From Zeimonas sp046347945 (GTDB lineage: Bacteria > Pseudomonadota > Gammaproteobacteria > Burkholderiales > Burkholderiaceae_E), in the NCBI GenBank assembly GCA_046347945.1, contig JAXMFB010000007.1:174776-238775 (forward strand): 64,000 nt of DNA, given 5' to 3'. The translations under genes were made by a program, and so were the position numbers. This document shows positions 36,577-44,273 of the stretch, in pieces. A model generated the notes under the pieces. The model did no database searches. It was not told where the DNA came from and was given only the letters and a program-made list of their open reading frames with translations. Each line of letters opens with the position of its first letter. The stretch's first letter is position 1.

Positions 36577-37732
36577 GTGCGCCGCTTCATCGGGCTGATG
36601 TCGGGCACCAGCATCGACGCGGTCGACGGCGCGCTGGTCGAACTCGGACAGCCCCCCGCCGACCTGCGCACCGCCGCGTTCGCCAGCCGCCCGATCCCCC
36701 AGGCGCTGCGCAGCGAGCCTTCCAGGTGCCGCAGTCGCCGGGGCCGACGGCTCGGCCCGCGCCGCAGTCGCCGCCAACGCCCTCTCCGACGTGTACGCCG
36801 AGGTCGTCGCCGACCTGCTCGCCGCGTCGGGCTGCACGGCGATGTCGATTACCGCCGTCGGCGCGCACGGACAGACGGTGCGGCACCGGCCGGAACTGGG
36901 CTACACGATCCAGCTGCTCAATCCGGCGCGACTGGCCGACAGCGGCATCGCCGTCGCCTGCGACCTGCGCGCGTGGCCGACATCGGCATGGAGGCCAGGC
37001 GCCTGGCGCCCTACCGACGCGCAGGTGTTCCGCCACGACGGCGAGCGGCGGGCCGTGGTCAATCTCGGCGGGATCGCCAACGTGAGCCTGCTGCCACCCG
37101 GCGCAGTGCCCGATCCGGTGACCGGCTTCGACACCGGACCGGCGAATACGCTGCTCGACGCCTGGTGCCGGCGGCACACCGGCACGGACTTCGACCGCGA
37201 CGGCGACTGGGCGCGCGGCGGACGCCTCGACGCAGCCCTATTGGCCGCGTGGCTCGCCGAACCCTACTTCGGCCTGGCGCCGCCCAAGAGCACCGGCCGC
37301 GACCTGTTCAACCCGGACTGGCTCGACCGCTCGCTGGCCCGCCACCCGGGCGCGACGACGCCGCGTGACGTGCAGGCCACTCTGGTCGAGTTGAGCGCCG
37401 CGACGGTCGGGCTGGCGTGCACGGATTTCGGGGCGCAACGGGTCTTCGTCTGCGGAGGTGGAGCGCGCAATGCGTTCCTGATGGAGCGGCTCGCTGCCCG
37501 TTGCGCGCCGGCGCCGGTCGCGTCCACGCAGGTGCTCGGCATCGACCTGCTGGTCGAAGCGGCTGCCTTTGCCTGGCTGGCTGCGCGAAGGATCGACGGC
37601 ACGGCCGGCAACCTGTCGTCGGTCACCGGTGTACGCGGCGCGCGCGTGCTCGGCCTGGAGCCGCGCCCGCGCGCCTGGGATCAGGAGAACGATGAGCCGC
37701 GCCGCAGGTGCTGGTCGCGTTCGGATTCTTGA
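36577..37732 (+). CDS. anmK: Anhydro-N-acetylmuramic acid kinase (several frameshifts)
   Basis: Phosphorylates recycled anhydro-MurNAc from cell-wall turnover. MRRFIGLMSGTSIDAVDGALVE opens the gene, and VGAHGQTVRHRP, VVNLGGIANVSLLP, GFDTGPANTLLDAW, PPKSTGRDLFNPDWL and VFVCGGGARNAFLM are all present. The frame shifts near 36718 and again around 36970-37010, where the GGQGAP loop should be, consistent with two or more base errors. It follows the M23 peptidase, a sensible peptidoglycan-recycling neighbour. The 3' end overlaps the convergent erpA gene by about 52 bases; the exact stop may be altered by errors. Confidence 0.9.
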
Positions 37733-38027
37733 TCACGAACTGCGCGCCCTGCAGGTCTTCCTTGTAGTCGATCTCGGCCCCGACGAGGTACTGGAAGCTC
37801 ATCGCGTCGATGAGCAGCGTAACCCCGCGCTTCTCCATGACGGTGTCGTCCTCGTTGGTTTCCTCGTCGAACGTGAAACCGTACTGGAAGCCGGAACAGC
37901 CCCCGCCCTGCACGAAGACGCGCAGCTTCAGGGCCGGGTTGCCCTCTTCGTCGATCAGTTCCTTGACCTTGGCGGCCGCGCTGTCGGTGAACAGCAGCGG
38001 TGCGGGCATTTCGGCGACAGCAGTCAT
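37681..38027 (-). CDS. erpA: Iron-sulfur cluster insertion protein ErpA (one frameshift at the end)
   Basis: A-type carrier delivering Fe-S clusters to apo-proteins. Residues 1-105 are intact, with the first cysteine in FVQGGGCSGFQYGF and the typical FDEETNEDD. A missing T near 37704 breaks the final CGCGSSFS, so the two last cluster cysteines read out of frame; inserting one base restores the motif and a stop at 37681. The ATG at 38027 has a GGAGGT site. About 115 residues once corrected. Confidence 0.93.
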
Positions 38028-38125
38028 CGGTTGAACCTCCGTTGGCCGGGTATTGTAGGATGCGGCCAGAAACCGCGCCAGCAACGGGGCATTTGCGCTC
38101 GGGCGTCGCGCGACCCTCGCACGAC

Positions 38126-38521
38126 CTACTCGTTGCTGGCTGCCAGCTCGAGATTCGGGCGGCCGGTCTCGAGGTGCGCGAGCGCGCCGTCGAGCACCGC
38201 GCCATGGTGCATCTCGATCGCCCGGTAACGGATCTCGCCGCTGACCTGCGCCTTCGGCTGCAGCTCGAGCAGTTCGTCGGCCTGGACCGGCCCGACGATC
38301 GTGCCGTTGACCACCAGGTGGGCCGCGCGGACCTGCCCTTCGATGCGCGCGTTCTCCGACAGCACGAGCATGCTCGGCTCGCCCTCCTCGGCGATCACGT
38401 TGCCGCGGACCTCGCCATCGATGCGCAGCCCCCCCTTGAAGCGGACGTCGCCCCGGATCGCCGTGCCGGCGCCGATCAGGCAATCGATCGTGCCCGTATT
38501 GAGCTTCTTCTTGCCGAACAT
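38126..38521 (-). CDS. Bactofilin (polymer-forming cytoskeletal protein)
   Basis: A 131-residue right-handed beta-helix protein that polymerises without cofactors. It has the DUF583 pattern of short repeats with regular Gly/Ile spacing: LIGAGTAIRGDVRFKGGLRIDGEVRGNV, then ARIEGQVRAAHLVVNGTIVGPVQ. Bactofilins often position peptidoglycan enzymes, and an M23 peptidase gene lies 1.6 kb away, suggestive but not proof of partnership. It follows the coiled-coil membrane protein gene by 13 bases, probably co-transcribed. Confidence 0.93.
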   Translation of the reverse strand: MFGKKKLNTGTIDCLIGAGTAIRGDVRFKGGLRIDGEVRGNVIAEEGEPSMLVLSENARIEGQVRAAHLVVNGTIVGPVQADELLELQPKAQVSGEIRYRAIEMHHGAVLDGALAHLETGRPNLELAASNE

Positions 38522-38534
38522 TGCTCCTCCTCGC

Positions 38535-39302
38535 TCAGAGCGAGGCGGTCTGCTCGGCCCGCAGCGCGCCCTTCTCGAGCACGCGCATCTGCACCGACTT
38601 CAGCACCGCCCCTTGCGGAACCTCGAAGTGTCCTTCGACGCGCAGCATGCGCCGGAACGACAGCTTCATCCGCTCGCGCGCCTCGGGCGGCCCCTCGTCG
38701 GGCAGGACCAGGGTCGTGGTGCGGCCCTGTCGTTCAGTCGTCACGCGCAGCTGCAACGACCCCGAGAAGACCCGCTCGGCGCGTCCCGCGAGCATCACCA
38801 GGGCACGATATCGCATCCGGTTCGGCTCGCTGGCGTCGGGCTCGACCTCGAACCGACGAATGGCGACCGGGCCCTGCGCATCGGCAGCCGGCAGCAGGCT
38901 TTCGAGGTAGGCGAGGTCGGCTTTCAGTTCGGCGTTCTCGGCTTCGAGCTCCCTGATCTGCTGCTCGCGACGGGCGGCCGCGACCTGGTCGATGCGCACC
39001 TGGCTGTCTGCCGACACCATCGTGCCTGCGATCCGCCGGCGGTCGGCCGTCGCTTCGGCGAGTTCGTCGCGCAGCCTCGTGACTTCCCGGCGCCGAGGTG
39101 GTCGCGCTCGGGCTGCGGCGCCGTCGAACGCGGTTCGCCACAGCCACATGCCGCCCGCTGCCCCGACGGCCACCGCGAGCGCCAGCGACGCCAGTCGCAG
39201 CGGCCACGGCACGTGCCGCCTGACGGTCATCCTGGCCGCGCTCACCGAGCGGCGGCGCGCGAGCAACTTCTTCTTCACTGCGGGCGTGGCGCTGGCGTGC
39301 AT
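38535..39302 (-). CDS. DUF6776-type membrane-anchored coiled-coil protein
   Basis: A 255-residue protein with a basic N-terminus, one membrane helix (about residues 34-54, LRLASLALAVAVGAAGGMWLW), a coiled coil (about 70-135, VTRLRDELAEATADRRRI then REQQIRELEAENAELKADLAYLESLL) and a C-terminal beta domain. It matches the betaproteobacterial DUF6776 type. Its neighbour is a bactofilin, so a structural or membrane-tether role is plausible; function is not established. The ATG at 39302 is the first in frame; a later methionine at residue 25 is an alternative. Confidence 0.8.
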   Translation of the reverse strand: MHASATPAVKKKLLARRRSVSAARMTVRRHVPWPLRLASLALAVAVGAAGGMWLWRTAFDGAAARARPPRRREVTRLRDELAEATADRRRIAGTMVSADSQVRIDQVAAARREQQIRELEAENAELKADLAYLESLLPAADAQGPVAIRRFEVEPDASEPNRMRYRALVMLAGRAERVFSGSLQLRVTTERQGRTTTLVLPDEGPPEARERMKLSFRRMLRVEGHFEVPQGAVLKSVQMRVLEKGALRAEQTASL

Positions 39303-39467
39303 GACCCGGCGACGTGCACGACGGCCCGACGCGGAGCGAGGACCCGGACCGCGGCGATGGCGGACCGGGGAACCCCGGAACGGCCGAGCGCAGCGGGCGT
39401 GCAGCGGCCAGGCCTCGTAGCCGGCCGCAGGCGGATTCAGTGCAAGCCGGCCCTGCCCGGCGAGGTT

Positions 39468-40528
39468 TCATGGTAGCACCGGCACCTGGTCGAGCCCGGT
39501 GCCTTCCGGCAGCCCGAACATGAGGTTCATCGCCTGTACGCCCCGCCCCGAAGCGCCCTTGACCAGGTTGTCCTCGACGACCAGCACCATCAGCATGTCG
39601 CTGCCCGGCGGCCGGTGAATCGCGATGCGCGCGATGTTCGACGCGCGCACCGAGCGGGTCCCGGGCGTGGAACCCGCCGGCATCACGTCGACGAACGGCT
39701 CGCCGGCGAAGCGCTTTCGTAGCGGGCCTGCAGGTCGACCTTGCGACCCGCCGGCGTCAGTCGCGCATACAGCGTCGAGAAGATGCCACGCACCATCGGC
39801 ACCAGGTGCGGCGTGAAGACCAGATTCACCGGCTTGCCGGCGATCGCCTCGAGCCCCTGGCGGATCTCCGGCAGGTGCCGGTGCCCGGAGACCGAATACG
39901 CCTTGAAGTTGTCGCTCGCCTCGGCCAGCAGCGTGGCCACCTCGGCCTTGCGTCCAGCGCCGGAGGCGCCCGACTTGCAGTCGGCGATCAGGCTGTCGCG
40001 CTCGACGAGGTCGCCGCCCGCGGCCGCCACGGCCACCGGGTCGAGCACCGGCAGGAAGCCGAGCTGGACCGAAGTCGGATAGCAGCCGGGCAGCCCGATC
40101 ACGCGCGCCTTGCGGATCGCCCCGCGGTTGACCTCCGGCAGCCCGTAGACGGCTTCGGCGAGGATGTCCGGACAGGCGTGCGGCATCTTGTACCAGCGCT
40201 CGAATTCCGCCGTGTCCTTCAGCCGGAAGTCGGCGGCGAGGTCGATCACCTTGACCCCCGCGGCGAGCAGTTCGCGCGCCTGCGACATCGCCACGCCGTG
40301 CGGCGTGGCGAAGAACACCACGTCGCAGCGATCGAGCGGCGCCCCGGCCGGATCGGAGAAGGCCAGCTTCACGCGCCCGCGCAGCGACGGGAACATCTCG
40401 GCCACCGGCATCCCGGTTTCCTTGCGCGAGGTGATCGCGACCAGTTCCGCCTGCGGATGCTGCGCGAGCAGCCGCAGCAGTTCGACGCCCGTGTAGCCGG
40501 TGCCGCCTACGATTCCGATCCTGATCAT
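39468..40528 (-). CDS. argC: N-acetyl-gamma-glutamyl-phosphate reductase (one frameshift)
   Basis: Third step of arginine synthesis. It has the NADP site MIRIGIVGGTGYTGVELLRLL and the catalytic cysteine in GLPGCYPTSVQLGFLP. The frame shifts after QARYES near 39715, where one A appears missing from an A-run; the C-terminal part (RFAGEPFVDVMPAGSTPGTRSVRASN and VVEDNLVKGASGRGVQAMNLMFGLPE) continues in another frame to 39468. About 353 residues after correction. It is downstream of the rplM-rpsI operon but separated by a terminator. Confidence 0.94.
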
Positions 40529-40579
40529 GTTCGACTCCGTGGGTGCCCTGTCGGGCTGCGGGTTGGGGTCGCCGGATGC

Positions 40580-40609
40580 AAAAAGGCCGCCTGCGAAGCA
40601 AGGCGGCCT
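40580..40609 (-). terminator. Intrinsic terminator of the rplM-rpsI operon
   Basis: On the minus strand an eight-pair stem GGCCGCCT / AGGCGGCC with a short loop is followed by TTTTT. It begins about 45 bases after the rpsI stop. Together with the promoter at 41538-41567 it delimits a two-gene ribosomal transcript. Confidence 0.85.
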
Positions 40610-40651
40610 GTTCCCGAAGCGCGCGGTATCGCGCGGGGGCGTGCGCGGAAA

Positions 40652-41044
40652 TCAGCGCTTCGAGAACTGCTTGCGACGTCGCGCCTTGTGAAAGCCGACC
40701 TTCTTGCGCTCGACCTCGCGCGCGTCGCGCGTGACGAGGCCCGCGTTCGACAGCGAGGGCTTGAGCGCCGCGTCGTAGTCGATCAGTGCGCGCGTGACGC
40801 CGTGGCGAACCGCGCCCGCCTGGCCGGACTCGCCGCCGCCGGCGACGTTGACCATGATGTCGAAGCTGCGGACGTTGTCGGTGAGCTCGAGCGGCTGGCG
40901 CACGACCATGCGGCCGGTCTCGCGCGCGAAGTAGTCGTCGAGCGGCTTGCCGTTGACGACGAACTTGCCGGTGCCGCGCTTGAGGAAGACCCGGGCGACC
41001 GAGGTCTTGCGCCGGCCGGTGCCGTAGTAGTAATCGCCGATCAT
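40652..41044 (-). CDS. rpsI: 30S ribosomal protein S9
   Basis: Small-subunit ribosomal protein whose C-terminal arm touches P-site tRNA. It is 130 residues, with YYYGTGRRKTSVARVFLKRGTG, GVTRALIDYDAALKPSLSNAGLVTRD and the conserved tail KKVGFHKARRRKQFSKR. The ATG at 41044 is four bases after the rplM stop, giving the normal rplM-rpsI operon. Confidence 0.98.
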   Translation of the reverse strand: MIGDYYYGTGRRKTSVARVFLKRGTGKFVVNGKPLDDYFARETGRMVVRQPLELTDNVRSFDIMVNVAGGGESGQAGAVRHGVTRALIDYDAALKPSLSNAGLVTRDAREVERKKVGFHKARRRKQFSKR

Positions 41045-41048
41045 CGCG

Positions 41049-41477
41049 TCAAACCTCCAGGACCTTCGGCTGCTGCGCCGAATGCGGGTGCGTGCCCTCG
41101 GCATACACCTTCAGTTTCTTGATCATCGCATAGCCGAGCGGGCCCTTGGGCAGCATGCCCTTGACCGCCTTCTCGAGCGCGCGGCCGGGAAAGCGCGACT
41201 GCATCTTGCCGAACGTGGTCTCGGAAATGCCGCCGGGGTAGCCGCTGTGCCGGTAGTACATCTTGTCGTCGATCTTGTTGCCGGTGACGCGCAGTTTCGC
41301 GGCATTGACGACGACGATGAAGTCGCCGGTGTCGACGTGCGGCGTGAACTCGGGCTTGTGCTTGCCGCGCAGGCGCAGCGCGATCTCGGCGGCCAGGCGC
41401 CCCAGCACCTTGTCGCTCGCATCGACCACGAACCAGTCGCGCTTGACCTCGTGCGGCTTGGCGGAAAACGTCTTCAT
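41049..41477 (-). CDS. rplM: 50S ribosomal protein L13
   Basis: Large-subunit ribosomal protein of 142 residues: MKTFSAKPHEVKRDWFVVDA, GKHKPEFTPHVDTGDFIVVVNA, KMYYRHSGYPGG and RALEKAVKGMLPKGPLG are all conserved. The ATG at 41477 has a GAGAGA site. It leads the rplM-rpsI operon from a strong sigma-70 promoter. Confidence 0.98.
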   Translation of the reverse strand: MKTFSAKPHEVKRDWFVVDASDKVLGRLAAEIALRLRGKHKPEFTPHVDTGDFIVVVNAAKLRVTGNKIDDKMYYRHSGYPGGISETTFGKMQSRFPGRALEKAVKGMLPKGPLGYAMIKKLKVYAEGTHPHSAQQPKVLEV

Positions 41478-41537
41478 GACTCTCTCTTCGGAAACCCTCG
41501 GAAACCGTACGCGGGAGGGGAGCGCGGAAAGCTTTCG

Positions 41538-41567
41538 ATTGTAGCCGAATACGTCGTTGCCAGTCAA
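41538..41567 (-). promoter_or_regulatory. Sigma-70 promoter of rplM-rpsI
   Basis: On the minus strand TTGACT (41562-41567) is followed after 18 bases by TACAAT (41538-41543), both near consensus. The predicted start near 41531 leaves a leader of about 54 bases before rplM. It stands out clearly in this GC-rich background. Confidence 0.8.
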
Positions 41568-41603
41568 AGGAGCGACGGATACCGCAAGCCATATCGACAA
41601 TGA

Positions 41604-41629
41604 TAGACTTAGTCTGGAAACTTAGTCTA
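41604..41629 (+). promoter_or_regulatory. Probable autoregulatory operator of the toxin-antitoxin module
   Basis: TAGACTTAGTCT at 41604-41615 is a palindrome about a central T, and ACTTAGTCT is repeated at 41620-41628 with a 13-base period; TAGACT and AGTCTA also mark the outer ends. It lies 20 bases before the antitoxin ATG. Phd/YefM antitoxins typically bind such short paired palindromes to repress their own operon. Confidence 0.75.
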
Positions 41630-41648
41630 ATTCTCCAAGAGAGACACC

Positions 41649-41882
41649 ATGCCCACCGTTGTCAATGTTCACGAAGCCAAGACACACCTGTCGCGGCTGC
41701 TCGACCAGGCACACGCTGGCGAGGAGATCATCGTCGCGAAGGCGGGCAAGCCTTACGCGCGGCTCGTCCCGCTCGCCCCGCAAGCCGGCGCACGCCGACC
41801 CGGCCGGCTGCCCGGCAGGATTGGAGACGCCTTTTTCGAGCCGCTTCCGGAGGAAGAACTGTCGGCATGGGAGGACTCGTGA
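41649..41882 (+). CDS. Phd/YefM-family antitoxin
   Basis: A 77-residue antitoxin. The N-terminal DNA-binding fold is typical (MPTVVNVHEAKTHLSRLLDQAHAGEEIIVAKAGKPYARLVPL), and a Pro/Arg-rich linker leads to an acidic toxin-binding tail, GDAFFEPLPEEELSAWEDS. The final codons overlap the toxin start (GTGA). Its ATG has an AGAGA site and a palindromic operator lies upstream. It would neutralise the adjacent PIN toxin and repress the pair. Confidence 0.93.
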   Translation: MPTVVNVHEAKTHLSRLLDQAHAGEEIIVAKAGKPYARLVPLAPQAGARRPGRLPGRIGDAFFEPLPEEELSAWEDS

Positions 41883-42268
41883 ACGGGCTGCTGCTCGATA
41901 CCCACGCCCTGCTCTGGTGGTTCACCGACGACTCGCGCCTGTCGGCCAATGCGCGCGCGGCGATCGCGGACGAGCGCCGACCGATCCTGGTGAGCGCCGC
42001 CAGCGCCTGGGAAATTTCGACGAAACATCGGCTCGGCAAGCTGGAGGGCATCCCCGACATCCTGTCCCGGTACGGTGAACTGATCGTGGCCGACGGGTTC
42101 ACCCATCTCCCGGTCAGTTGGCTGCATGGTCTGCGCGCCGGCAGCTACGCGATCGATCACCGCGACCCGTTCGACCGGATGCTGGCGGCGCAGGCCGAGA
42201 TCGAGCGCTTGGTGCTGGTCACGCGGGATCCCGCATTCGGGAAGTTCGGCTGCCCGACGCTGTGGTGA
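41879..42268 (+). CDS. PIN-domain toxin (VapC-like ribonuclease)
   Basis: A 129-residue PIN-domain endoribonuclease from a GTG at 41879, which has a GGGAGGA site and overlaps the antitoxin stop; an ATG four codons earlier (41867) is possible. The acidic catalytic residues are visible in LLLDTHALLWWFTDD, in SAASAWEISTKHRLGKL (Glu) and in DHRDPFDRMLAAQA (Asp pair). The family cuts tRNA or other RNA to arrest growth; the target here is unknown. It pairs with the Phd-type antitoxin between rplM and an osmC-type gene, a small accessory insertion. Confidence 0.93.
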   Translation: MNGLLLDTHALLWWFTDDSRLSANARAAIADERRPILVSAASAWEISTKHRLGKLEGIPDILSRYGELIVADGFTHLPVSWLHGLRAGSYAIDHRDPFDRMLAAQAEIERLVLVTRDPAFGKFGCPTLW

Positions 42269-42291
42269 AAGGCGGCAGCCCCGGGCGCGCC

Positions 42292-42320
42292 AAAAAAAAC
42301 CCGGACGCGAAGGTCCGGGC
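42292..42320 (-). terminator. Strong intrinsic terminator of an unannotated minus-strand transcript
   Basis: On the minus strand CCCGGAC / GTCCGGG (seven pairs, loop of six) is followed by eight T residues. No protein gene on the minus strand lies upstream within 700 bases, and on the plus strand the A-run precedes the hairpin, so it does not serve the toxin gene. It marks the 3' end of the predicted small RNA here. Confidence 0.85.
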
Positions 42321-42356
42321 TGAATCCACCAAAGGAGGAGGGTGGAGGAGACGGCA
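42292..42356 (-). ncRNA. Predicted small RNA with anti-Shine-Dalgarno hairpin loop
   Basis: Minus-strand transcription unit of about 60-65 bases with its own promoter (TTGCAT at 42382-42387, 17 bases, TATATT at 42359-42364) and its own terminator. The predicted RNA contains a five-pair hairpin CCACC / GGUGG (42326-42345) presenting the loop CUCCUCCUUU, complementary to the ribosome-binding consensus. Upstream, GGUG pairs alternatively with CACC around CCGUCUCCUC, so two CUCC-bearing hairpins share one strand and exclude each other. The form recalls the alphaproteobacterial cuckoo (CcsR-like) RNAs, which carry CCUCC loops. No protein frame fits. Existence is inferred from sequence only. Confidence 0.7.
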
Positions 42357-42358
42357 CC

Positions 42359-42387
42359 AATATAACCAAGCTGTTTGTGCAATGCAA
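42359..42387 (-). promoter_or_regulatory. Sigma-70 promoter of the predicted small RNA
   Basis: TTGCAT (42382-42387) and TATATT (42359-42364) on the minus strand, 17 bases apart, in an AT-richer island of a 70% GC region. Transcription would start near 42352-42356, just 40 bases before the terminator stem. Confidence 0.75.
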
Positions 42388-42652
42388 GATGGGCAAGTGG
42401 CCCGCAGCGACCGGCGAAGCCCGGGTGCCACGCAAGCGCGGCGGGAAACGATCTTAACCGATTGATTTTATTGTAGTTAAGACTGTGCCAGCCGCTGCGC
42501 AGCGGCGCGTTCCGGATTTCGAGCAAACCCTCCGATCGTCGCACCCGCTGGCACCGCATTGCGGCGACGCCGCAAAGCATCCCGCCGGCGAGGGCGGCGG
42601 CCGCGGCACTACAATCCGTCGGTATCGGCATCGGCAGCGAACGGGAGCAGCG

Positions 42653-43075
42653 ATGGAGTGCGTGGTGAAATGGACCGGCCCCGGCGGCATGAGCTTCGTC
42701 GCCGAGACCGGAAGCGGTCATGCGGTCGTCATGGATGGCGCGCCCGACGTCGGCGGACGCAACGTCGGCCCGCGCCCGATGGAGATGGTGCTGCTCGGTA
42801 CCGGCGGCTGCACCGCCTCCGACGTCGTGGTCATCCTGAGCAAGAGCGGCCAGGACGTGCGCGGCTGCGACGTGCAACTGCGCGCCGAGCGCGCCGAGTC
42901 CGACCCGAAGGTGTTCACGCGCATCCACTTCCACTTCGTCGTGCGCGGGCGCGGCCTGAAGCCGAACGTAGTCGAGCGGGCGATCAAGCTCTCGCACGAC
43001 AAGTACTGCTCGGCGTCGATCATGCTGGGCAAAACGGCCGAGATGACTCACGACTGGGAAATCGTCGAGGACTGA
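42653..43075 (+). CDS. OsmC-family peroxiredoxin-like protein
   Basis: A 140-residue OsmC/YhfA-type protein. The core has GPRPMEMVLLGTGGCTASDVVVILSKSGQDVRG, with the first redox cysteine, and AIKLSHDKYCSASIMLGKTAEMTHDWEIVED, with the second, so the thiol pair for organic hydroperoxide or similar reduction is present. The ATG at 42653 has a GGGAG site. The last codons and stop are part of a 15-bp direct repeat that also flanks the far side of the IS110-type element, so that element inserted at the 3' end of this gene without shortening it. Confidence 0.93.
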   Translation: MECVVKWTGPGGMSFVAETGSGHAVVMDGAPDVGGRNVGPRPMEMVLLGTGGCTASDVVVILSKSGQDVRGCDVQLRAERAESDPKVFTRIHFHFVVRGRGLKPNVVERAIKLSHDKYCSASIMLGKTAEMTHDWEIVED

Positions 43076-43077
43076 GT
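43063..43077 (+). repeat. 15-bp direct repeat, left copy (IS110 boundary)
   Basis: CGTCGAGGACTGAGT, covering the last codons and stop of the osmC-type gene. An identical copy lies at 44241-44255. The pair brackets the IS110-family element and nothing else. Confidence 0.85.
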
Positions 43078-43091
43078 AACCGTCTTCGAAG

Positions 43092-44048
43092 TCAAGCGCC
43101 AGGAAGCGGGTTGTTCCAGGGCTTGTTGGTGCGAACCATGGCGTTAAGCGTGGTCAGGAGCTTGCGCATGCAGGCCACCAAGGCGACCTTGGGCAGCTTG
43201 CCGGCGGCGATCAGTCGCTCGTAGAAGGCCTTGATGACGGGGTTGCGGCGACTGGCGGTGAGTGCGGCCATGTACAGCACGCGGCGCACGTCGAAGCGGC
43301 CGCCCTGGAGGTCGCTGCCCCCTTGCTGAGCTGGAGTCGTTGGCCATCGGAGCGATGCCCACGAGGGCTGGGTGATCTCGCGTCGGTTCAGGCGGCCGGC
43401 GCCCGGGCAACTCGGCGATCAGCGTGCGCTGGCCACCGGGCCGATGCCGTTGGCCGACTGCAGCAGCCGGTCGAGTTCGCCGAAGTGCTCGCGCACATGG
43501 CCGACCATCTCGCCTCGATGTCGAGCTGCGCCTCGATGGCCGCCACGATGGCCTTCGATGCTCGGGTGCAGGCCCTTGGGCGTGATCTGCAGCCGCCGCC
43601 GCTCGCTGAGCAGCATGGCCAGCAGCTGGCGCCGGCGCGTGACCAGCGCGGCCAGCCATCGCCGCTGGTGTACTGCCAGCGCGGGCGCAGGAAGCGAGCC
43701 AGGTCCTCGCGGCGCAGCAGCACCGCGGCGAATCCTGGGCCAGCATGCGAGCGTCCACCGCGTCGGTCTTGGCCAGACGGCCCATCGACTTGGCGAAGTC
43801 GCGGCCTGGCGGGTTGACCACCGCCACCGGCAAGCCGGCGGCTGCAGCGCGCAGGCCAGTTCCGCTTCAGGCCGCTGCGGCCCATCACCACCAACGCCAC
43901 GTCCAGCGGCTTCAATGCCGCCGTCAGCGCCGAGTGCCCCTCGGCCTCGTCGAACCGCTGGGTGCACTCGAGCTGGGGCGCCCAGCACCGAGACATCGAC
44001 ATGTGCCTTGGCAACGTCGATGCCCACCACCACTGAGGAAGCAGACAT
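43092..44048 (-). pseudogene. IS110-family transposase (DEDD recombinase), frameshifted
   Basis: Bridge-RNA-guided recombinase in its family. The N-terminus, SASSVVVGIDVAKAHVDVSVLG, carries the first Asp of the DEDD RuvC-like site. The C-terminus, RRVLYMAALTASRRNPVIKAFYERLIAAGKLPKVALVACMRKLL, carries the catalytic Ser region (Transposase_20). Between them the frame changes at least four times, roughly between 43320 and 43920, so no functional product is read as written. It could be real decay or the same base-call errors seen elsewhere in the window, since the pieces are otherwise colinear and complete. Start at ATG 44048. Confidence 0.85.
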
Positions 44049-44240
44049 GGTTCTCGGATCTCAGTTTCAGCATACCAGCGGCGGCGCGTAACCGTTCGGG
44101 CTTAGGAAGACCAGCACGGTGGCCGTGCGCTCTCTACTCAGTCACGGGCTCGAACACCCAAGCGGGTGCTCACACGGGCCGGTCTGGCCGCCTCAACGAC
44201 AATCAGACTCTACCGTTCTGGCCTGGCCTGAACATACAAG
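44049..44240 (-). ncRNA. Probable bridge RNA region of the IS110-family element
   Basis: Noncoding left end of the element, immediately upstream of the transposase start, where IS110-subgroup members encode their bridge RNA. On the minus strand it folds into stable hairpins, notably GAGCACCC / GGGTGTTC with loop GCTT and GCACGG / CCGTGC with loop CCA. Between them an unpaired ACTGAGTA matches the element's boundary at 43071-43078, which could be a guide segment. The exact RNA ends and loop assignments are inference. Confidence 0.6.
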
Positions 44241-44255
44241 CGTCGAGGACTGAGT
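44241..44255 (+). repeat. 15-bp direct repeat, right copy (IS110 boundary)
   Basis: Identical to 43063-43077 (CGTCGAGGACTGAGT). Joining the two copies restores a continuous sequence from the osmC-type gene into the coq7 3' side. Confidence 0.85.
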
Positions 44256-44273
44256 CCCGAGGGCCGAGCGCCG

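Larger units (their letters stand above)
43078..44240 (-). mobile_element. Decayed IS110-family insertion element
   Basis: A 1163-bp segment bounded by a 15-bp direct repeat and lacking terminal inverted repeats, as expected for IS110. It holds a single transposase gene on the minus strand, with almost no sequence after its stop and about 190 bases before its start. That layout (long noncoding left end, short right end) fits the IS110 subgroup, in which the left end encodes the bridge RNA. It sits at the very end of the osmC-type gene. Confidence 0.8.

Noticed and set aside
36577..37732. Programmed frameshifting in anmK and recA
   Set aside because: The breaks are multiple, lack slippery heptamers with pseudoknots, and occur in many unrelated genes, so sequence error is simpler.
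42269..42652. The 42.3 kb terminator as the end of the toxin-antitoxin operon
   Set aside because: The T-run follows the hairpin only on the minus strand; on the plus strand the run is A and precedes the stem.
43063..44255. Prophage or integrative-element att sites from the 15-bp direct repeats
   Set aside because: Only a single IS110-type transposase lies between them; no integrase or tRNA is involved.
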